Shown here: positions 7,808 through 16,687 of the stretch, one piece after another
Position numbering within the stretch: position 1 is the stretch's first letter
Layout of the letters: each line of letters opens with the position of its first letter
NCBI GenBank assembly: GCA_021399405.1
Contig: JAAFKL010000319.1
Span: 1 to 37,531, forward strand
Reading direction: 5' to 3'
DNA: 37,531 bases
From: Candidatus Heimdallarchaeota archaeon
GTDB taxonomy: Archaea; Asgardarchaeota; Heimdallarchaeia; Heimdallarchaeales; Kariarchaeaceae
Notes under the pieces: generated by a model
Told to the model about the DNA's origin: nothing
The model's database searches: none
What the model saw: the letters and a program-made list of their open reading frames with translations, nothing else
Program-made: the position numbers and the translations under genes

Positions 7808-9418
7808 TCAATTTTGATCTAGTTTTTTTCGCTTATTGACGACTTTAATAATCAAAATTGGAGTAAACATGCCACCTATTAACCATAAAGTGGGAAGAGG
7901 AACATCTTCCGTAGTGTCAGAAGCAGTTGACCCAGTATCACTTGATGTAACGATAACTTCGGATGTTGTGGTTGTCCCATCTGAAGTAATTACTGCAGTT
8001 GATGTTGTGGTAATTGTGTATGGATCATCTATCATAGCCTCTGAAGCAGTGAACTTATTTGAACTAAACTGATTCCACTCAGTTTGCTTGGATAATTTGA
8101 ATCCAGCATCAGATATCTGAGGCTCAAATTCTAAAGCTTCTGCCATTGTTATAGCGGGTTTACCAAATTCTGCGGCTATTTGATCGAACCTTTGCAATGG
8201 TGCTGTTGGAAAACCTCCTTCTCTATATGCAGCAACCATTTTACCCCAAGTATCTCTTAATTGCAAATAAACATCTTGTATTGTAAATTCAAAATGCCAA
8301 CGCATGGTCGAATATTGGGCGGCTGCTAAATCTTCATCAAAGTCAATACCTTTGTTTGTGATAGTTTTGTCATATAATATCTTGAGATCAGGTCTTGCAA
8401 TACCTGCGGGTTCGGTAAAAGCATCTGCCCGTATTGGCAATCGATTAATCTCAGCATCAAACAAAACTGCTTGTCCTTCTTTGCTTAATACATATTTAAT
8501 AAATGCATTTGCAGCTTCTGGATGAGCCGGATTTTTTGATAATGCGATAGGGTCAGCATTAACAATTGATCCATTTTCTGGGACAATATATTCAGTATTG
8601 GGATTTTCAGTCATAGCAATGACACCGTAAAAATCAATTGTCATTGCAATAGCCGTATCTCCAGTTATAACTGATGATCGAGTCTCAACAGAACCTCCAA
8701 ATATTTTTCCATTTCCAGCCATACGGTAGATAATTTCCCATCCCTTTTCCCAACCGAATTTTTGTAAGATAATCTGATAAATTCTAGTGTTACTTGTGGT
8801 ATCGGGTGCGTTACCCAGTCCAATATTGAATTCTGATCCGAATGTGTAATATTCTGGTGAAGCTAGATCTTCCCAAGTTTTAGGTTTTGGAAGACCTCTT
8901 TCTTCTAGTTCAGCATTGTTAACTGTGAAACCAAAACTTGAGATTGCACTACCTACCCAAACTAATTCATTGGCGTCATTAAATTTCTTCATATCAGCAC
9001 CAGCAAGTCTATCGGGTATATCGGCTTCAACTAATGCAAGTACTTCTGTATCTGTTATAAGGCTTAATGCACCTGCTGCAGCTAAATTGTTAAATAATGT
9101 TGGTCCGCCACCCCATGCTACACTTTTAGCAAAGAAGGGATCTGTCATTTCCTTATAAAAACCATCATAAGTCGATGGTGCAGAAAATTTAATTTGACTC
9201 GCACTAGTGATTCCAACACTTGCACCTAATGTTGAGGAAGCAAATGCTGCCGCAAGCTTATTATAAAGTATCGCATCATGACGAGTTGATACAGCCAATT
9301 TGATCGCATCAGGTGAAACTTCGTTAGTTTCAGGAGCTGATGAAACACTAATAATGCTCCCACTTACCGGAATAAGTAAAGCTAAAATAAACAGAAATAT
9401 CAGATTTCTCTCTTTCAT
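7808..9418 (-). CDS. ABC transporter substrate-binding protein, membrane-anchored
   Basis: An extracytoplasmic solute-binding protein of the Fe3+/extracellular solute-binding family 1 kind. Residues 1-27 are a signal peptide (MKERNLIFLFILALLIP). The type II periplasmic-binding fold spans about 35-450, with KLAVSTRHDA at the first strand and the hinge region near PKTWEDLASPEY. A Thr/Ser-rich stalk (about 465-500) leads to a C-terminal membrane helix and the basic tail NKRKK. Archaeal binding proteins are usually lipid- or helix-anchored, so the C-terminal anchor is in keeping with the family and matches the four secreted proteins encoded next door. It is the first gene of the importer operon. 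Substrate not determined; iron(III) is suggested by the fused permease. Confidence 0.87.
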   Translation of the reverse strand: MKERNLIFLFILALLIPVSGSIISVSSAPETNEVSPDAIKLAVSTRHDAILYNKLAAAFASSTLGASVGITSASQIKFSAPSTYDGFYKEMTDPFFAKSVAWGGGPTLFNNLAAAGALSLITDTEVLALVEADIPDRLAGADMKKFNDANELVWVGSAISSFGFTVNNAELEERGLPKPKTWEDLASPEYYTFGSEFNIGLGNAPDTTSNTRIYQIILQKFGWEKGWEIIYRMAGNGKIFGGSVETRSSVITGDTAIAMTIDFYGVIAMTENPNTEYIVPENGSIVNADPIALSKNPAHPEAANAFIKYVLSKEGQAVLFDAEINRLPIRADAFTEPAGIARPDLKILYDKTITNKGIDFDEDLAAAQYSTMRWHFEFTIQDVYLQLRDTWGKMVAAYREGGFPTAPLQRFDQIAAEFGKPAITMAEALEFEPQISDAGFKLSKQTEWNQFSSNKFTASEAMIDDPYTITTTSTAVITSDGTTTTSEVIVTSSDTGSTASDTTEDVPLPTLWLIGGMFTPILIIKVVNKRKKLDQN

Positions 9419-9837
9419 CTAAATCTAGAAAATATATTCGCCTATATTTTAATTTTCTATGTTGAAATGTATTTTAGCATTTTTTAGCAAGGATACTAAT
9501 AATATACTATAATCATTTGAGATTAAATATTCGTTGATTTATGATTTCAAATAATCAGACAACAAAAAGAATAAACAAATTAAGCCTAAATTCTGAATTG
9601 ATTAATTGACTATAATCAGATGTTTTATCAAATGAAAGGACCAAAAATTATGAGAAATACTATTTTAATTTTTTTATTTTGTTACGGGTATTATTTTTCA
9701 ATATATTATCTTGGGTGAAAGTTAGACTAAAATATTCTAGTTTAATCTATCAATTTGATCGATATAATATTAGATTTCTACAGGTCAATTTTGGATTGAT
9801 CGAGAAAATCTAATTATCGATTTTTATTACGAGGTGC
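9419..9837. promoter_or_regulatory. 419-nt divergent intergenic region
   Basis: Very AT-rich spacer between the importer operon and the secreted-protein gene at 9838. It must contain both promoters. GAGGTG at 9831-9836 is the ribosome-binding site for the + gene. A 28-codon frame at 9632-9718 is hydrophobic but lacks further support. No RNA gene was recognised. Confidence 0.35.
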
Positions 9838-11067
9838 ATGAGACACTTGAAAATGAAGAATCTTTATTTAGCAACACTTATTATCACATTATTTGTATTA
9901 AGTGGAGTAAATACCCCTGTAGCCACAGAGAATACAAGGGAATATCCAACAGGACTAAAAATTTTGGTTTACTATGACGATTTAGACCAATATGCAACAG
10001 ACTATGCTGGATTGACATCGAATTATACTGCAGCAGGTAATACTGTTACAGTAGTAACACAATCTAATTGGAATTGGGCAACTAATACAACTGATCTAAC
10101 AGGTTATGATGTATTGATGGTTAGTGAATGGGGGTCAGGTACTTTCAATTCAACAAATAACGCCAACAATACTATCATCAAAAACTGGTTTGATGCCGGT
10201 TCCAAACTACTTTGGGTAGGATCTGATTCAGATTTTGGTGGAAATTGGGTAGCCAATCAAACCAATCCATTGTTAAAAGAAATTGGTACACAGTTAAGAT
10301 TTGATGCTGGTGCAATTTCTGACGACGAGAGTCGAGATGGAACTGGTTCTTACCGAGTTGTAGGTAACGAAACTGGTGTATCGACGCCTTATGTTGATAC
10401 AATCACAGCAGGATTTGTGGAAATGGTATTCCATGGTCCCACATCAATTATGTACACTGATGATGGTGATGTAACCTACCGAGATTTAAGAAATGCAACA
10501 TTGGCTAATGTTGATGTAGTAATCAATTCATCCAGAGCTGCAGAAGCTTTGGATCAAGACACAGCAGTTGGTGCTGATGATTATTATGCATATATTAATA
10601 CATCCGCAGCAGATTATCATGATATTAACGGTAGTTACCCAATGTTAGTTGTTGATCACGCCGCAGGAGCGCTTGATTCACTATTAGTAGTATCCGGTGA
10701 ACGTGTTTACTCTGATTACAAGAACATGTATGGTCACGTAAAAGAGAAAAACGCAGATTATCATGATGGATCTAACATAGTAGACAGAATTATATTCAAT
10801 TACTTTGTAACTGTAAAATCTGGTGCAAGCGTTATTGTAAACAACCGATACATCACAAATACTGTCACTGCAACCAAATCAGTTACTGAAACATCTAACT
10901 TCACAGAGACCGAAGATGCCGTAACTGAAACTGTAACCGCAGATCCAGTAACCAACACAGCAACTGAAACTGAGACTACAACAAAAACTGAGACACCAAT
11001 CAGTATAGTTGGTCCAATCTTTGCTATTGTAGCAGCAACACTGTATTTCAGAAAACGTAAGAATTAG
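9838..11067 (+). CDS. Secreted, membrane-anchored protein with glutamine-amidotransferase-like fold
   Basis: A cell-surface protein of up to 409 residues. A signal peptide covers about 6-30. The mature part opens with a strand KILVYYDD and alternates strands and helices, with LTGYDVLMVSEWGSG and GSKLLWVGSDSDFGG segments typical of the class I amidotransferase/ThuA-like flavodoxin fold; I see no convincing Cys-His-Glu triad, so it is probably a binding rather than catalytic domain. Near 340-385 a Thr/Glu-rich repeat stalk (TETETTTKTET) precedes a membrane helix (about 387-403) and the tail RKRKN. GAGGTG at 9831-9836 is only 1 nt from ATG 9838, so the TTG at 9847 or ATG at 9853 may be used instead; all three give a good signal peptide. 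Function unknown. Confidence 0.72.
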   Translation: MRHLKMKNLYLATLIITLFVLSGVNTPVATENTREYPTGLKILVYYDDLDQYATDYAGLTSNYTAAGNTVTVVTQSNWNWATNTTDLTGYDVLMVSEWGSGTFNSTNNANNTIIKNWFDAGSKLLWVGSDSDFGGNWVANQTNPLLKEIGTQLRFDAGAISDDESRDGTGSYRVVGNETGVSTPYVDTITAGFVEMVFHGPTSIMYTDDGDVTYRDLRNATLANVDVVINSSRAAEALDQDTAVGADDYYAYINTSAADYHDINGSYPMLVVDHAAGALDSLLVVSGERVYSDYKNMYGHVKEKNADYHDGSNIVDRIIFNYFVTVKSGASVIVNNRYITNTVTATKSVTETSNFTETEDAVTETVTADPVTNTATETETTTKTETPISIVGPIFAIVAATLYFRKRKN

Positions 11068-11097
11068 AGTTAATACTCTGTAAAATAAATAATTAAT

Positions 11098-11117
11098 CCC
11101 TAACCAATTGGTTGGGG
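11098..11117. terminator. 20-bp palindrome between secreted-protein genes
   Basis: CCCTAACCAATTGGTTGGGG is a full palindrome except for one T-G wobble. It lies 31 nt after the stop of the gene ending at 11067 and is followed by an AT-rich, partly T-rich stretch. It could act as a transcript-end hairpin or a protein-binding site; the sequence does not decide. Confidence 0.35.
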
Positions 11118-11220
11118 AATAAACTTCTTTTATAACATACAATATTAATTTTATGTAATTTCCATTAGGTCATTATTACATTTATAATATCTTGAAAAAA
11201 GTCAAATTGAGATAATAAAT

Positions 11221-13059
11221 ATGAAAACACCTTATCAGAACCTATTTTTAATTGTATTAATTATTACTGGAATTCCATTTTTTATCAGCGGGAATTCCAA
11301 TGATTCGGATATAAATAATCTAAACCAGATAAAAAACAATACGTATGATTTTGCAGTACCTGATCAAACTTCTGAAAATCCAGGTGTTTTTAAACTTGTA
11401 AATTTCAATATTATAGCAGCCCAAGATACTCCTAGAAACAATTGGTCGGAAATCTTAGTAGATGAAAATGCTGAAGTGTTAACTCTGGTTGAAACAGGAA
11501 GATGGAAATTAAGTGATGGATCCTTTGACAAAGCAGTGGAAGAGCTTAATGCACTATTTCCTAACGAAAAACCATATGAAGCTGTCACTTTTGAACCTGA
11601 CGGAACTACAGACGGACAAGCTATTTTCTCAAGGTTCCCCATAATAGAGAGTTATTCAGTGCCTGAATTTCCCCTTGATGACGGTACTATATATCAACTC
11701 AGCCATCCACTCATAGTTGCAGTTTTAGATATAGACGGTCAAGAAATAATTGTGGTGTCTGAACATAATTCCTGCTGTCAATTAACTGATGTCAGATCTG
11801 ATGAGCAGGAGGCAATTAACAATTACTTTGATTCGTTAGGTCCAGCTGTTGCAATAATTTATTCGGGAGATTTTAACAATGTACCCCCAGAACACGATAT
11901 CAGAGATCCTGAACAACCACAAGACTGGGATTCAGATAATGTTGATATGTTGTTAAATGGTACCCATCCCAAGGCCACAATATACCATACATGGACGGAT
12001 ACATATCGGGAGCTTAATCCAGATATTTATCAGTACACTGGATACAGTGCTGAGAATGATAATGGATTTCTTGAAAGAATTGATTATATATTAGTGAATC
12101 AAAATTTGGTTGACAACTTAGTAAGTTCAGTAGTTAAACTCAGAGGTTTTGATCATGGACACGTAACTAACATATTTAATTTAAATCCTGATAAAGTAAA
12201 TCTCAGACCACCGTTACCTCCAGTCGGAATTTCCATCAATGTGGATGTGACAAACCAGCAATCAACGATTAGCTGGAATGAAAACGTTGAAGATGACTTT
12301 TTTAAATATCAACTTTGGAGAAATAAATGCTTGATCACAGAACTACCAAGCGGACAAACGAGCTTTGCTGATAATTATTTCTATGATACAAATAAAATTT
12401 ATAATTACGAGATGAGAGCAATCGATATTTTCAACAACATATCTCCATTATCTAGTTATAATTATATAAATTCAAGTTTGGGTAATTTGAGTTTACCAGG
12501 ACAGCCTGTTATTGCCGCTTCAACAGTGTCGGGTGGTGTCCAAATAATCTGGTCTGAACCGGACACAGGCAATACAACAATAACTCAATACGAAATTTAT
12601 CGAACCACAATTAAAGGCTACCCCTTGAATCCCTTTGTCAAAACGCAAACAGCTAACTACACAGATACTTCAATTTCGAAAGCTGGAATTACACTTTATT
12701 ATCAAGTAAGAGCATATAATCTGATTGGTCAAGGGCCATTCTCTGTTGTTGCCACCGCTCCTTCTGGTTTGGTAACTAGTAATTCTATTCAAATAAGTAG
12801 TTTGAGTCCTAATTTATTATCAGAGATTCAATTGTCACAAGATGATTCTGGAAACTGTCCCGAAACCATCACCACGTTGGAATACACACCTCCTCCAACT
12901 ACAACATCGACCCCGTCTACATCCACATCAACCACTACTACCACTACATCATCAGATTCGAGTACGAGTACTGAAGATGATAGCGTTTTTGGACTGCCTA
13001 TATTTTCTTTGGTTTTGGTGAACTTAGCAGTGATAATTCTTAGAAAACGAAAAGACTAA
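11221..13059 (+). CDS. Secreted EEP-family phosphoesterase with FN3 domains and C-terminal anchor
   Basis: An extracellular protein of 612 residues in the endonuclease/exonuclease/phosphatase (EEP) superfamily, which cleaves phosphodiesters or phosphomonoesters using Mg2+. A signal peptide covers 1-24. The EEP domain (about 55-322) shows the diagnostic residues in order: NFN at 61-63, metal-binding Glu91 in VETGRW, His182 in SEHNS, Asp and Asn in GDFN (216-219), RIDYIL at 286-291 and the catalytic-type His pair DHGH at 311-314. Two fibronectin type III-like modules follow (about 330-418 and 425-515), then a Thr/Ser-rich stalk (about 555-585), a membrane helix and the tail RKRKD. Substrate could be DNA, RNA or phospholipid headgroups. 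It faces the zinc phospholipase/nuclease-like gene, 52 nt away. Confidence 0.85.
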   Translation: MKTPYQNLFLIVLIITGIPFFISGNSNDSDINNLNQIKNNTYDFAVPDQTSENPGVFKLVNFNIIAAQDTPRNNWSEILVDENAEVLTLVETGRWKLSDGSFDKAVEELNALFPNEKPYEAVTFEPDGTTDGQAIFSRFPIIESYSVPEFPLDDGTIYQLSHPLIVAVLDIDGQEIIVVSEHNSCCQLTDVRSDEQEAINNYFDSLGPAVAIIYSGDFNNVPPEHDIRDPEQPQDWDSDNVDMLLNGTHPKATIYHTWTDTYRELNPDIYQYTGYSAENDNGFLERIDYILVNQNLVDNLVSSVVKLRGFDHGHVTNIFNLNPDKVNLRPPLPPVGISINVDVTNQQSTISWNENVEDDFFKYQLWRNKCLITELPSGQTSFADNYFYDTNKIYNYEMRAIDIFNNISPLSSYNYINSSLGNLSLPGQPVIAASTVSGGVQIIWSEPDTGNTTITQYEIYRTTIKGYPLNPFVKTQTANYTDTSISKAGITLYYQVRAYNLIGQGPFSVVATAPSGLVTSNSIQISSLSPNLLSEIQLSQDDSGNCPETITTLEYTPPPTTTSTPSTSTSTTTTTTSSDSSTSTEDDSVFGLPIFSLVLVNLAVIILRKRKD

Positions 13060-13111
13060 CATATTCAGAATGTCTAAATTTTTTAAAAATGAAAAACTAA
13101 CTGTGAAACTA

Positions 13112-14140
13112 TTATTTTTTAATTGATTTAAATTTAGATCTTAAAATTGGAATTACAACAAATATTGATAAACCTACGAGTGGCGTATTGGAATCATCTG
13201 TTAAGGAAGAGGATGAAGATAGAGTCGTGGTTGTAGATGTGGTTGATGTTGTAGTTGATGTTGTGGTTGTTGATGTCGATGATACACTTGTAGTACTTGA
13301 GGTAGGTGGTTCTGCATCTGTGATTGCTGTAAACCACAAATCAGCAGTAAATTGTACGGCTAGTTCTATTCTATTAATTATAGACTCATTCAATAAATTG
13401 TAAAAAGTAGTAGTATATGCACCTTGGTTTTTTGCCGCAACCGCTGCAGCAACTCCTAGAGTATCAGCTTCAAGATAACTGGGAACAAGAGCGAGGCCAG
13501 AAGCAATGTTTTCCTTTGTCGCTGCATATACATCATCAACATATTGAGGTGACCGTAGCGTAATATTATCGAAAACATCAGCTCCATATTTTTTGAAGAT
13601 TAATTCTTCAATTTTTGAATGTACACCATCATTACCTGTATCTTGGCCATTGAAATTCTTGGTTGCATGAAATGGCATGGTAGAGTCTGCAGCATAATGG
13701 GACACAAATCCGAACTGGTAGATGAGATCAGCGTTACTAGCATTTGATTTTATCAATTCAGTTAATTTTTTAGTTGCATTTTCAGCAGCCCATGATATTA
13801 CTCCCCAACTCCAATCATCAGAAAGCCCAACACTGGTATGATCGTCGTGGGGAACATCTGAATCATCAAAATGTCTTGCGTATTCTAATGGATCTACACC
13901 TTTGTGTGCATCTGGGTAATCAGAAGCATCGCCAATACCTGTGAGATTGTTGTTAAAAAAGGTTAACCAAGGTTCCGCTATAATTTGAGTTGCGGCAACT
14001 CCAACCGGATAATGAGACAAATGATCTAGACTACTCCAACCTCTAACAGGAGTAACTTGATTTTGAGTCAATAAGCTATTCAAAACTAAAAACAACAACA
14101 AGAAATAGGTGGATTTGTTTCTCTTTTTCACGATATTCAT
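13112..14140 (-). CDS. Secreted zinc phospholipase C / S1-P1 nuclease-like protein
   Basis: A 342-residue secreted zinc hydrolase. After a signal peptide (about 11-33) the mature protein starts near GW (34-35); in Bacillus PLC an N-terminal Trp ligates zinc. The core signature is present with almost the same spacing as in B. cereus phospholipase C: His148-x3-Asp152, His158 six residues later, then His174-x3-Glu178. Additional His residues at 40, 43 and 90 may complete the trinuclear zinc site. Both phospholipase C and S1/P1 nuclease share this fold, so the substrate is open; with the neighbouring EEP enzyme, phosphodiester scavenging or lipid attack is a reasonable inference. The C-terminus has a long Ser/Thr run (about 278-315), a membrane helix and the tail KFKSIKK. 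A 22-bp palindrome lies just upstream. Confidence 0.85.
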   Translation of the reverse strand: MNIVKKRNKSTYFLLLFLVLNSLLTQNQVTPVRGWSSLDHLSHYPVGVAATQIIAEPWLTFFNNNLTGIGDASDYPDAHKGVDPLEYARHFDDSDVPHDDHTSVGLSDDWSWGVISWAAENATKKLTELIKSNASNADLIYQFGFVSHYAADSTMPFHATKNFNGQDTGNDGVHSKIEELIFKKYGADVFDNITLRSPQYVDDVYAATKENIASGLALVPSYLEADTLGVAAAVAAKNQGAYTTTFYNLLNESIINRIELAVQFTADLWFTAITDAEPPTSSTTSVSSTSTTTTSTTTSTTSTTTTLSSSSSLTDDSNTPLVGLSIFVVIPILRSKFKSIKK

Positions 14141-14169
14141 TATCGCTATAGTGTATTATAATGATTGGA

Positions 14170-14191
14170 TTTTCAACTAATTAGTTGAAAA
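14170..14191. promoter_or_regulatory. 22-bp perfect palindrome, putative operator
   Basis: TTTTCAACTAA followed by its exact reverse complement TTAGTTGAAAA. It lies 29-51 nt before the ATG at 14140. A TATA-like TTATAATA (14154-14161 on the minus strand) sits between palindrome and gene, so a dimeric regulator bound here would overlap the BRE/TATA zone. Confidence 0.6.
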
Positions 14192-14290
14192 ATATATGAC
14201 CCTTATCAATAATATGGAAATATTACGCACAATGGATTAAATCCTTTTATTATTAAACGGGTCTACAATTTAATTTATTATTTTGTTTAT

Positions 14291-15715
14291 TTAATAATTC
14301 TTTATTTTCTTCCTTACTAATGGAATTAAAGCTATGAACACGGTACTCCAGATAAATGGATATGGGGAATCATCATCATTACTAGCTTCAGTAGTTGAAG
14401 ATGTTGTTGAAGTTGACGATGTTTCACTCGATGTTACTGCCTCAGTAACTGCAACAGTAACACTATCAGAAGCGGTGTTGCCAAAAGCATCAATTGTGGA
14501 TAGTTCATATGTATATGTCCCAACAGTAAGATCAGTCACAGTGACGGTTACATCCTTGCCCGCAGTACCATATGTACCGGTAGAATCTGATGCTGTATCT
14601 TTAGTAACGTTATAACTACCACCAAAGACATCTCCATCTTTAACATTCCAATCAATTGTCTGAGCAGTAGTTGTGCCCTCTTCAAATGTAAAATCCGCAA
14701 CATCTGAAACAATAGGTGCAGTAGTGTCAGAATGCATACCTGATGATTTGAGGATTGTAATATAGTCGAAAACTTGAATCCGTGCATTTCCCTGATCTGC
14801 AATTAAAACTCGATTGTTAAGATAATCATAAGCAATCCCGTCAGGTGACAAGAATTCACCTTCTGCCGTATGTCCTGTTGAACCCCAAGAATATAGTGCT
14901 GTAAAATTAGTTGCATCAAAAACAATAATCCGGGCAGGGATACTTGAGGAGGATGAATCTGGACCTTCACTAACTGCGATAATGTTGCCTAATGGATCAA
15001 GTGCTAAACCTTCAAAATTACCATCTGCATCTGATCCCCCAAAGTTACCAATATTAGTTCCATTTAGCCAATAATAATCAATTCTAGCAAAACCTTCAGT
15101 GCTAACATAAATTCGATCTTTTGCAGTATTAATTACCATATTTTCAGGTGTTGCATTTGCAGCTAATGTTATCTCATCAACAAGAGAACCATTCTTAGCT
15201 ATGACTAATATTTTTTGTTCTGGTTGATTGGTAATGTAAATGTAATCTGTATCTGAATCAACAGCTAAACCTTGTGTATCCCAATTAGTTAGAGTGACTA
15301 ATGTGGATAAATCAACCTTACTGTTCATGGTCCCAGTTGCTTTGTTGAAGAAATATAGATTCCCTACTTTTTCAACAACAACTAAAGTTCCATCAGATAA
15401 TTCTCCTATACCTTGAACTTCGTTGCCTGCAGCGTCACCTGTTGCAGGAGTGAAACCTGTTATTTCTCTTAAAAATGAGCCACTAGATGAAAATACTTGA
15501 ACTCGCAAGTTGGTGGAATCACCTGCAAATATCGTTCCACTAGCATCAACATAGAGTGAGTCAGGTTCATTAAATTCCCCGTCTCCACTACCGACTAAAC
15601 CTCCAATCACAAGTACTGGTGTAACACTAGCTGTGTCGACAGCAATTGTGGGGGCAGATAGTAAACTCGAGAAAGATAAGAGTAAGCCTAATACAATTAA
15701 ATTATATCGTTTCAT
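14291..15715 (-). CDS. Secreted beta-propeller (NHL/SMP-30-like) protein with Ig-like domain and anchor
   Basis: A cell-surface protein of 474 residues. Residues 1-25 are a signal peptide. About 30-330 is a six-bladed propeller of NHL type, recognisable by repeated phrases such as GSGDGEFNEPDSLYVDASG near the start and GEFLSPDGIAYD with LIADQGNARIQVFDY near the end. A beta-sandwich (about 335-425) of the kind found in bacterial and archaeal surface repeats follows, with a repeated DVTVTVTD-like strand and YTYELSTIDAFGN. A Ser/Thr stalk (about 428-445), a membrane helix and the basic tail RKKIKNY complete it. No enzymatic motif is visible, so a binding or adhesive role is likely. It starts at ATG 15715 and lies in the same direction as the zinc hydrolase gene, 150 nt upstream of it. 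Confidence 0.8.
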   Translation of the reverse strand: MKRYNLIVLGLLLSFSSLLSAPTIAVDTASVTPVLVIGGLVGSGDGEFNEPDSLYVDASGTIFAGDSTNLRVQVFSSSGSFLREITGFTPATGDAAGNEVQGIGELSDGTLVVVEKVGNLYFFNKATGTMNSKVDLSTLVTLTNWDTQGLAVDSDTDYIYITNQPEQKILVIAKNGSLVDEITLAANATPENMVINTAKDRIYVSTEGFARIDYYWLNGTNIGNFGGSDADGNFEGLALDPLGNIIAVSEGPDSSSSSIPARIIVFDATNFTALYSWGSTGHTAEGEFLSPDGIAYDYLNNRVLIADQGNARIQVFDYITILKSSGMHSDTTAPIVSDVADFTFEEGTTTAQTIDWNVKDGDVFGGSYNVTKDTASDSTGTYGTAGKDVTVTVTDLTVGTYTYELSTIDAFGNTASDSVTVAVTEAVTSSETSSTSTTSSTTEASNDDDSPYPFIWSTVFIALIPLVRKKIKNY

Positions 15716-15935
15716 GATCGTTCTTTCCTTTAGGATCCATTAAATTTGCTTTTAGAAATTTTCCTACAATTAAATGAATATTCGAATTAATTATTTCTAA
15801 GATTTTCTTTAGTCGACCATTATTGTAAATTACTAAAATTAATTTCAGATTTTATTGAGATTAATAATAAAGCAGTTCAACCAAGAAATCATATTAAGAG
15901 AAAACTATTAAATAATTCACAAAATAATCTAAATT

Positions 15936-16667
15936 ATGACCAAAACAGAGCCAGTATATTCTTCAGATGCTTATCTTAAAGAAGTTGATGCTCAAATAAT
16001 TGAGTTACACGAAGATGGATTGATCCTTGACAAAACCGTGTATTATCCCCAAGGTGGAGGTCAACCGAGTGATCGTGGAATTATAAGGAGAAAGTCCGAT
16101 AAAAAAGAAATAGCGGTATTGGGGATGAAACGAGATAGTGGAAAATTGATACATACGGTAGATAAAAATCAGGAGCATGATTTCAAAGTCGGTGATAAGG
16201 TGTCCGCAATCATCGATTGGGATTATAGATATCGTTTAATGAAACATCATACTTCACTTCACGTACTTTCTGCTGTCGTTTACAGAAAATTTAATGCAAA
16301 AGTAACTGGAGGTACAATATACGAGGATAAAGCTAGATTAGATTTTGATCTACCAGAGCTGAACAGAGAAACTGCAACTGAATTAGTTAAAGAGACTAAT
16401 GAAGAATTACAAAAAGGACACAAGATTTCTGTAGAATTTATTAGCAGGGAAGAAGCAGATCAGCGTCCTGAATTGATTAGAACCAAGATTAATTTGTTAC
16501 CAGAATCAGTTAGTGAGATTAGATTGGTTAAAATTGGTGATATTGATCTTCAAGCAGATGGGGGGTTGCATGTGCATAGTACTGATGAAATAGGAATACT
16601 TGAATTGAAGAAGATAGAAAACAAAGGCAAAGGTCGTAAAAGGATATCAATTGGAGTAATTAAATGA
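15936..16667 (+). CDS. alaX: AlaX-type alanyl-tRNA editing protein
   Basis: A free-standing editing domain that hydrolyses mischarged seryl- (or glycyl-) tRNA-Ala in the cytoplasm. The 243-residue size fits AlaX-M. The N-terminal part has YYPQGGGQPSDRG (36-48), a hallmark of AlaRS/AlaX. The zinc site is partly visible: His105-x3-His109 in HHTSLH, and DGGLH at 208-212, where His212 is kept but an Asp (208) stands where many members have the Cys of the CGGTH motif. A Gly-rich TGGTIYEDKARLDFD segment (about 124-137) also matches. The C-terminal ENKGKGRKRISIGV is the usual end of AlaX. It has no neighbour with a linked job; the cp-GTPase gene converges on it with a 20-nt gap. Confidence 0.9.
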   Translation: MTKTEPVYSSDAYLKEVDAQIIELHEDGLILDKTVYYPQGGGQPSDRGIIRRKSDKKEIAVLGMKRDSGKLIHTVDKNQEHDFKVGDKVSAIIDWDYRYRLMKHHTSLHVLSAVVYRKFNAKVTGGTIYEDKARLDFDLPELNRETATELVKETNEELQKGHKISVEFISREEADQRPELIRTKINLLPESVSEIRLVKIGDIDLQADGGLHVHSTDEIGILELKKIENKGKGRKRISIGVIK

Positions 16668-16687
16668 TTATAATCCTATTTTTAATT

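Noticed and set aside
9632..9718. 28-codon hydrophobic frame between the importer and the secreted protein gene
   Set aside because: The start lacks a clear ribosome-binding site and such AT-rich sequence easily yields short hydrophobic frames; kept only as a remark.
12890..13310. Low-complexity ACC/ACT and GTT/GTA-rich runs resembling microsatellites
   Set aside because: They lie in the two reading frames that encode Ser/Thr-rich stalks of surface proteins on opposite strands.
13188..13403. Valine/aspartate-rich frame on the + strand
   Set aside because: It is the complement of the Ser/Thr stalk codons of the zinc hydrolase gene.
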